Assembly: GCA_964619685.1 (NCBI GenBank)
Contig: CAZUET010000060.1
Location: 1-10,743, forward strand
Direction of reading: 5' to 3'
Source: RUG14300 sp964619685
GTDB lineage: Bacteria; Bacillota; Clostridia; Christensenellales; CAG-1252
Length of the DNA stretch: 10,743 nt
Part shown: in pieces, positions 7,687 through 10,743 of the stretch
How positions within the stretch are numbered: position 1 is the first letter of the stretch
How the letters are laid out: each line of letters opens with the position of its first letter
Notes under the pieces: generated by a model
Told to the model about the DNA's origin: nothing
The model's input: only the letters and a program-made list of their open reading frames with translations
Database searches by the model: none
Position numbers and translations under genes: made by a program

Positions 7687-7713
7687 GACAGTTTTTAATT
7701 TTTTGTGTATAAT
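7685..7713 (+). promoter_or_regulatory. Consensus sigma-A promoter of the HAD hydrolase gene
   Basis: TTGACA (7685-7690) and TATAAT (7708-7713) match the consensus in all 12 positions with an ideal 17-nt spacer. The -10 box ends 9 nt before ATG 7723, predicting transcription to begin near 7720. The mRNA would then have about 0-3 nt before the start codon. Confidence 0.85.
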
Positions 7714-7722
7714 CATTTTGCT

Positions 7723-8343
7723 ATGAAAAAATATTTATACACTTATGAAAATTACATATTCGATTTATACGGCACTCTTATCAATATTTTGACCGATGAA
7801 GATAGTGGAGCATTTTGGCGTAAAATTGGTAAGATCTTGCATATCGACGCTATTACTGCCAAGAATGAATATAAATCTCAATGTGCCGAAAAGTCAAAGG
7901 CGGTAGGCGAATCGGGTGAATTCGATCTATCTGAAGTATTTCAATATTTGGTTGATAAATATCCATGCGGTCTTGATAAGGACGAGCTTGCTTGGAAATT
8001 TAGAAAAGCAAGCATTAAGAGAGAAAGACTGTACCCACATGTTAAGAGCAGATTGAGCGATCTTCGTAAGCAAGGTAAGGGTGTATATTTAATATCCAAT
8101 GCACAGGAATGCTTCACGTTGAAAGAGCTTAAAAAATTAGGCCTTATCAACTGCTTTGACGGTATAGTCATTTCGTCTGAAATAGGATATAAAAAACCGT
8201 CAGTGGATATTTTCGAGCGTGCGTTAGAGCGTTTCGGTTTAAATAAGGAAGGCTGTTTGTTTATTGGTAATGATCCGGTGGACGATATTCAGGGTGCTGA
8301 AAATGCCGGATTACAATCTCATTTTGTAAATTATAAATCGTAA
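7723..8343 (+). CDS. HAD superfamily hydrolase with DxY motif I
   Basis: A 206-residue cytosolic haloacid dehalogenase-like hydrolase, probably acting on a small phosphorylated metabolite, substrate unknown. Motif I is FDLYGTL with nucleophile D14. Motif II is YLISNAQ with S125, motif III lysine is K158 in GYKKPS, and motif IV is FIGNDPVDD with D184 and D188. Residues ~18-95 form a small helical cap (C1 type). Length fits the family. Phosphatases usually have DxD in motif I; here the second acid is Tyr16, as in haloacid dehalogenases, though FDLYGTL also occurs in uncharacterised clostridial members. ATG 7723 is chosen over an upstream in-frame GTG at 7705 because that GTG overlaps the -10 box. 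No Shine-Dalgarno site precedes ATG, so translation is probably from a leaderless mRNA. A terminator follows 8 nt after the stop, so the gene is monocistronic. Confidence 0.9.
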   Translation: MKKYLYTYENYIFDLYGTLINILTDEDSGAFWRKIGKILHIDAITAKNEYKSQCAEKSKAVGESGEFDLSEVFQYLVDKYPCGLDKDELAWKFRKASIKRERLYPHVKSRLSDLRKQGKGVYLISNAQECFTLKELKKLGLINCFDGIVISSEIGYKKPSVDIFERALERFGLNKEGCLFIGNDPVDDIQGAENAGLQSHFVNYKS

Positions 8344-8350
8344 ATAAGAT

Positions 8351-8387
8351 AAGCACACCGATACTTTTTATCGATGTGCTTTTTATT
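8351..8387 (+). terminator. Intrinsic terminator after the HAD gene
   Basis: The arms AGCACACCGATA (8352-8363) and TATCGATGTGCT (8369-8380) pair with one C/A mismatch around a 5-nt loop, and the stem extends by an outer A-T pair. A T-rich tail, TTTTATTTT, follows directly. It starts 8 nt after the HAD stop codon. Confidence 0.88.
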
Positions 8388-8458
8388 TTAAGCGGTCTTT
8401 ATCTATATTAGGTTTACATTAATATTACGCACATGTATATTATATATTAAAACCCTAC

Positions 8459-8487
8459 TTGACAAACAGGTTAATTACGTTTAAAAT
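8459..8487 (+). promoter_or_regulatory. Sigma-A promoter of the lipoprotein/DUF1294/hydrolase-fold operon
   Basis: TTGACA (8459-8464) is a full -35 match. TAAAAT (8482-8487) is a -10 box with one mismatch, at the ideal 17-nt spacing. The -10 box ends 8 nt before ATG 8496, so the predicted transcript starts near 8494, again leaving almost no 5' leader. Confidence 0.8.
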
Positions 8488-8495
8488 AGTTATTA

Positions 8496-9302
8496 ATGAA
8501 AGGATATAAGTATTTATCAATCATTCTAATAATAACATTGCTTTTGATACCGCTTTACGGATGCGGTATAGACAAAGTACGCTCGGGCGTTACATATAGT
8601 CAATATATTTATGACGATGAGGCTCGTGATTTTGTTTTTAGCGGTAATACGCTCTCTTTTAATGACGGATTTTCGGGCTACCATATGACAATTGGTGAAT
8701 TTGGTATAATGGGTAGCGTAACTAAGAATATGAACGGATATATTTTGAATGTATCCGACGAGGTCTTGACTTCGATATCAGGCTTAGATGACCTTATAGA
8801 AACAAACCCCGAGGCGTATAAAGAAGCAATCGAGCATATAAAAAAGGTTACTGTCAATCAGCAGACATATTTTGCAAACGGAATAATACTTTCACATGAT
8901 GCTATCGTCATGATTAAGGATGCGACCGATAAGAATGGCCTTGCGGATATAGATGGTATCTACGAATACGAATCAGATTCGTCTACAAAATTCCGTCTTA
9001 AAAACGGCTTTGTATATAAGGTCGTAGCTAAGAGCGACAACAATAAGAATGATGAAGATAAACCCGTTATGCGTTATATCGTCCAAGACAGTATAATTAG
9101 GATGATCCGTATAGACGAGGACGGTAACGATGTTTATTTTGAGAATAAGCTGCAATCTACATCTTATGCCGTAGGATATATTACATATCCCGACGATTTT
9201 TCTGATTCATACGCAAATGGCGATAGCTCTAAATACGAAAAAGCAAAATTGTTAGACGGTAAAACGCTGTCTGTTTTCGCTAATGCGTATTATCATAAAT
9301 AA
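8496..9302 (+). CDS. Putative secreted lipoprotein of unknown function
   Basis: A 268-residue protein with a type II signal peptide: basic MKGYK start, hydrophobic core at residues 7-20, and lipobox LYGC with the lipidated Cys at 23. It should be anchored to the outer face of the membrane. I do not recognise the mature domain. It is rich in short alternating hydrophobic/polar stretches with recurrent G-Y/F and SGNTLSF or KNGFVYK patterns, consistent with a beta-strand-rich (lipocalin- or beta-meander-like) fold. No catalytic motif is visible. The mature part is acidic (many D and E). The ATG has no Shine-Dalgarno site and lies 8 nt after a -10 box, indicating a leaderless start. Its stop codon overlaps the AAGGAG site of the next gene, so it heads a three-gene operon. 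Confidence 0.85.
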   Translation: MKGYKYLSIILIITLLLIPLYGCGIDKVRSGVTYSQYIYDDEARDFVFSGNTLSFNDGFSGYHMTIGEFGIMGSVTKNMNGYILNVSDEVLTSISGLDDLIETNPEAYKEAIEHIKKVTVNQQTYFANGIILSHDAIVMIKDATDKNGLADIDGIYEYESDSSTKFRLKNGFVYKVVAKSDNNKNDEDKPVMRYIVQDSIIRMIRIDEDGNDVYFENKLQSTSYAVGYITYPDDFSDSYANGDSSKYEKAKLLDGKTLSVFANAYYHK

Positions 9303-9311
9303 GGAGAATAT

Positions 9312-9749
9312 ATGATACGCTTACTTTGCGAAACTAACATATATCAAGAGAGTTTGGTATCGTTCTTTGTTATTGCCACTATTGTAGGCTTTATTTTGAT
9401 ATATGTAGACAAGAAAAGATCAAAGGAGCATATTGCCCGCTCAAATGAATTGATATCTCCCCATAGTGCGGATGTCGTAGAAGAAAAGAAAAAAAATGAA
9501 AAGACTGATAATCTAAAGGAATTCGAGTATAACGGCAGAATAAAGGATAAGACACTTATAATCTGTGCATTTCTATGCTGTGGCTTAGGGGAGCTTATCG
9601 GAATGCTCGTATTTAGACATAAATGGTATAAAAATTCATTCAAGATCGGAATGCCGATCATATCACTGCTTAATATTGCATTTTTTGTATTGATGTACTT
9701 TGCATTTATGGAAATGGGTGCAGACGGATCAATATTTTGGACAGCTTAG
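9312..9749 (+). CDS. DUF1294 family membrane protein with inserted charged linker
   Basis: A 145-residue small membrane protein with about three hydrophobic segments (residues ~14-31, 81-102 and 112-133). DUF1294 hallmarks are visible: helix 1 ends in YVDKKRS (31-37), RIKDKTLI (76-83) leads into a glycine-rich helix GLGELIGM, and FRHKWYKNSFK (101-111) is followed by the last helix. In typical DUF1294 proteins the DKxxA segment and the next helix are separated by only a few residues. Here about 40 mostly charged residues (38-75) are inserted, containing an E/K-rich run. The family function is unknown. ATG 9312 follows AAGGAG (9301-9306) with a 5-nt spacer. It lies between a lipoprotein and a hydrolase-fold protein, with gaps of 9 and 6 nt, so co-expression is likely. 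Confidence 0.85.
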   Translation: MIRLLCETNIYQESLVSFFVIATIVGFILIYVDKKRSKEHIARSNELISPHSADVVEEKKKNEKTDNLKEFEYNGRIKDKTLIICAFLCCGLGELIGMLVFRHKWYKNSFKIGMPIISLLNIAFFVLMYFAFMEMGADGSIFWTA

Positions 9750-9755
9750 GAGAAC

Positions 9756-10691
9756 ATGAAAAAGACCGAAGGTGACTATTTATATTCGGGAACAGGAACC
9801 GATGAAAAAAAGCCCGAAAGGCTTATTAATAAGATACGGCGTTCTAATGACCGTGCGTCTTTATATAAGAGCGGAGGTAAGATAGAGCATCGATCTTTTT
9901 GCTATCGTTCGGTTAGAATAGAAAGCTTTTTTAATAAGAAAAATGCTACAGATAAGGCTATCTTGCTTCTTCACGGCGGAGCATTTATTAGGGATAATGA
10001 CGATTTTTATCGTTCAATCGCTACCCATCTTGTAAATAAAACGGGTGCTACCGTTTATCTTCCCGATTATTCGGTAATGCCAAAAGGTTACCCCGTACAA
10101 GCTAATGAAATAGAGTGCGTTTGGGAATATATTACCGAAAACAGACACCCTCGTAATATTGTCGTTATGGGTGTAGGTGCAGGCGGTAATCTTGCACTGG
10201 GAACGGTGCAAAAGCTTGTGCAAAAGCGCATGCTTAAGCCCTCTGCAATGGTGCTTATCGCCCCTTGGATAGATATGACTGTAAGCGGAGATAGCTATTA
10301 TGATAAATTTTATCTCGACAAGGTGCTGGGTGACTATGTAGTCGACGAACCCGATCTGACTGATGCGATCAAAAAGAATGAGGTGTTCGATTTTTTAAAG
10401 GGCTGGTCGAGAAACGATCCTATGGTTTCTCCTATCTTTGGCTCAATGTACTCATTACCACCTACATTAATCTGTACCGGCGATTATTCTGTCTTACTCA
10501 GTGATTCCGAGTTGCTTTATGAATCAATGCAAAACGCAGGTGTTGAAGTCGAGTTTATAAGCGAAGTCGGTAAGATAGGAGAATACCCATTATTCTATAA
10601 CACCGATAAGAAAGCAAACAAGTCGATGAAAAGAATTTGTAAATTCATTTCCTCACACCTAATAAACGATAATAGTACTGAAGGTTTATGA
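9756..10691 (+). CDS. Alpha/beta hydrolase-fold protein, HSL-like, probably catalytically dead
   Basis: A 311-residue protein resembling the hormone-sensitive-lipase-type (alpha/beta hydrolase 3) esterases. The oxyanion motif HGGAF is at 73-77, the conserved DYSVMPKGYP at 104-113, and the nucleophile-elbow region is GVGAGGNLAL (139-148). WIDM at 171-174 and TGDYSVLLSDS (241-251) cover the acid region. The elbow normally reads GDSAGGN; here the catalytic Ser is Gly141, and the preceding Asp is Val. The C-terminal segment that normally carries the catalytic His reads KIGEYPLFY (273-281) with no His. The fold landmarks persist, so the protein likely binds something or acts as a scaffold. No signal peptide or membrane helix is visible, so it is expected in the cytosol. 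ATG 9756 follows AGGAG at 9748-9752, which overlaps the upstream TAG stop. It is the last gene of the operon inside the window. Confidence 0.87.
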   Translation: MKKTEGDYLYSGTGTDEKKPERLINKIRRSNDRASLYKSGGKIEHRSFCYRSVRIESFFNKKNATDKAILLLHGGAFIRDNDDFYRSIATHLVNKTGATVYLPDYSVMPKGYPVQANEIECVWEYITENRHPRNIVVMGVGAGGNLALGTVQKLVQKRMLKPSAMVLIAPWIDMTVSGDSYYDKFYLDKVLGDYVVDEPDLTDAIKKNEVFDFLKGWSRNDPMVSPIFGSMYSLPPTLICTGDYSVLLSDSELLYESMQNAGVEVEFISEVGKIGEYPLFYNTDKKANKSMKRICKFISSHLINDNSTEGL

Positions 10692-10743
10692 TTCAAATTT
10701 TTTCTTGAAAATTAGTAAAAAGATTATTAAGAAAATATAAGAA

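Noticed and set aside
6760..7722. Mobile element or CRISPR array in the gene-free gap
   Set aside because: No transposase, no paired terminal inverted repeats and no regularly spaced repeats are visible; the content is explained by a decayed ATPase gene and a short spacer.
10692..10743. Terminator after the hydrolase-fold gene
   Set aside because: Only a weak TTCAA/TTGAA pairing without a usable stem is present, and the window ends too soon to judge.

Overview
The window looks like chromosome of an AT-rich Gram-positive anaerobe, probably a member of Bacillota (Clostridia-like). The support is Shine-Dalgarno sites of the AGGAG type, consensus TTGACA/TATAAT promoters, and families common in that phylum: a Na/Pi cotransporter with a PhoU-like tail, a TM287/288-type heterodimeric ABC exporter, and a DUF4143 ATPase. 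This assignment is inference from gene style; no rRNA or other phylogenetic marker is present. Every recognisable gene lies on the plus strand.

Left half (48-6759): four tightly packed membrane-protein genes that probably form one operon. They are a Na+/phosphate cotransporter-like protein with a C-terminal PhoU-like domain, two ABC half-transporters whose genes overlap by 8 nt, and a two-domain membrane protein. The ABC pair carries complementary departures from consensus, giving one degenerate and one complete ATPase site. The two-domain protein joins a phytol/dolichol-kinase-like half to a DUF92 (TMEM19/VTE6-like) half, so two consecutive prenol phosphorylation activities may be fused in one chain.

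Middle (6760-7722): no intact gene. About 740 nt hold the decayed remains of a DUF4143-type AAA ATPase. Its P-loop region is missing, it has a frameshift in an AT dinucleotide run, and it has an internal deletion. The following ~180 nt contain two hairpin-capable repeats but no supportable gene.

Right half (7723-10743): a monocistronic HAD-superfamily hydrolase gene followed by an intrinsic terminator, then a three-gene operon: a lipoprotein of unknown function, a DUF1294 membrane protein with an inserted charged linker, and an alpha/beta-hydrolase-fold protein. Both transcription units start from near-perfect sigma-A promoters whose -10 box ends only 8-9 nt before the ATG, so both mRNAs should be leaderless or nearly so. 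The hydrolase-fold protein lacks the catalytic serine and the expected histidine, which makes it a likely pseudoenzyme. The strongest points for follow-up are the fused prenol-kinase protein, the paired leaderless promoters, and the lipoprotein/DUF1294/dead-hydrolase cluster.
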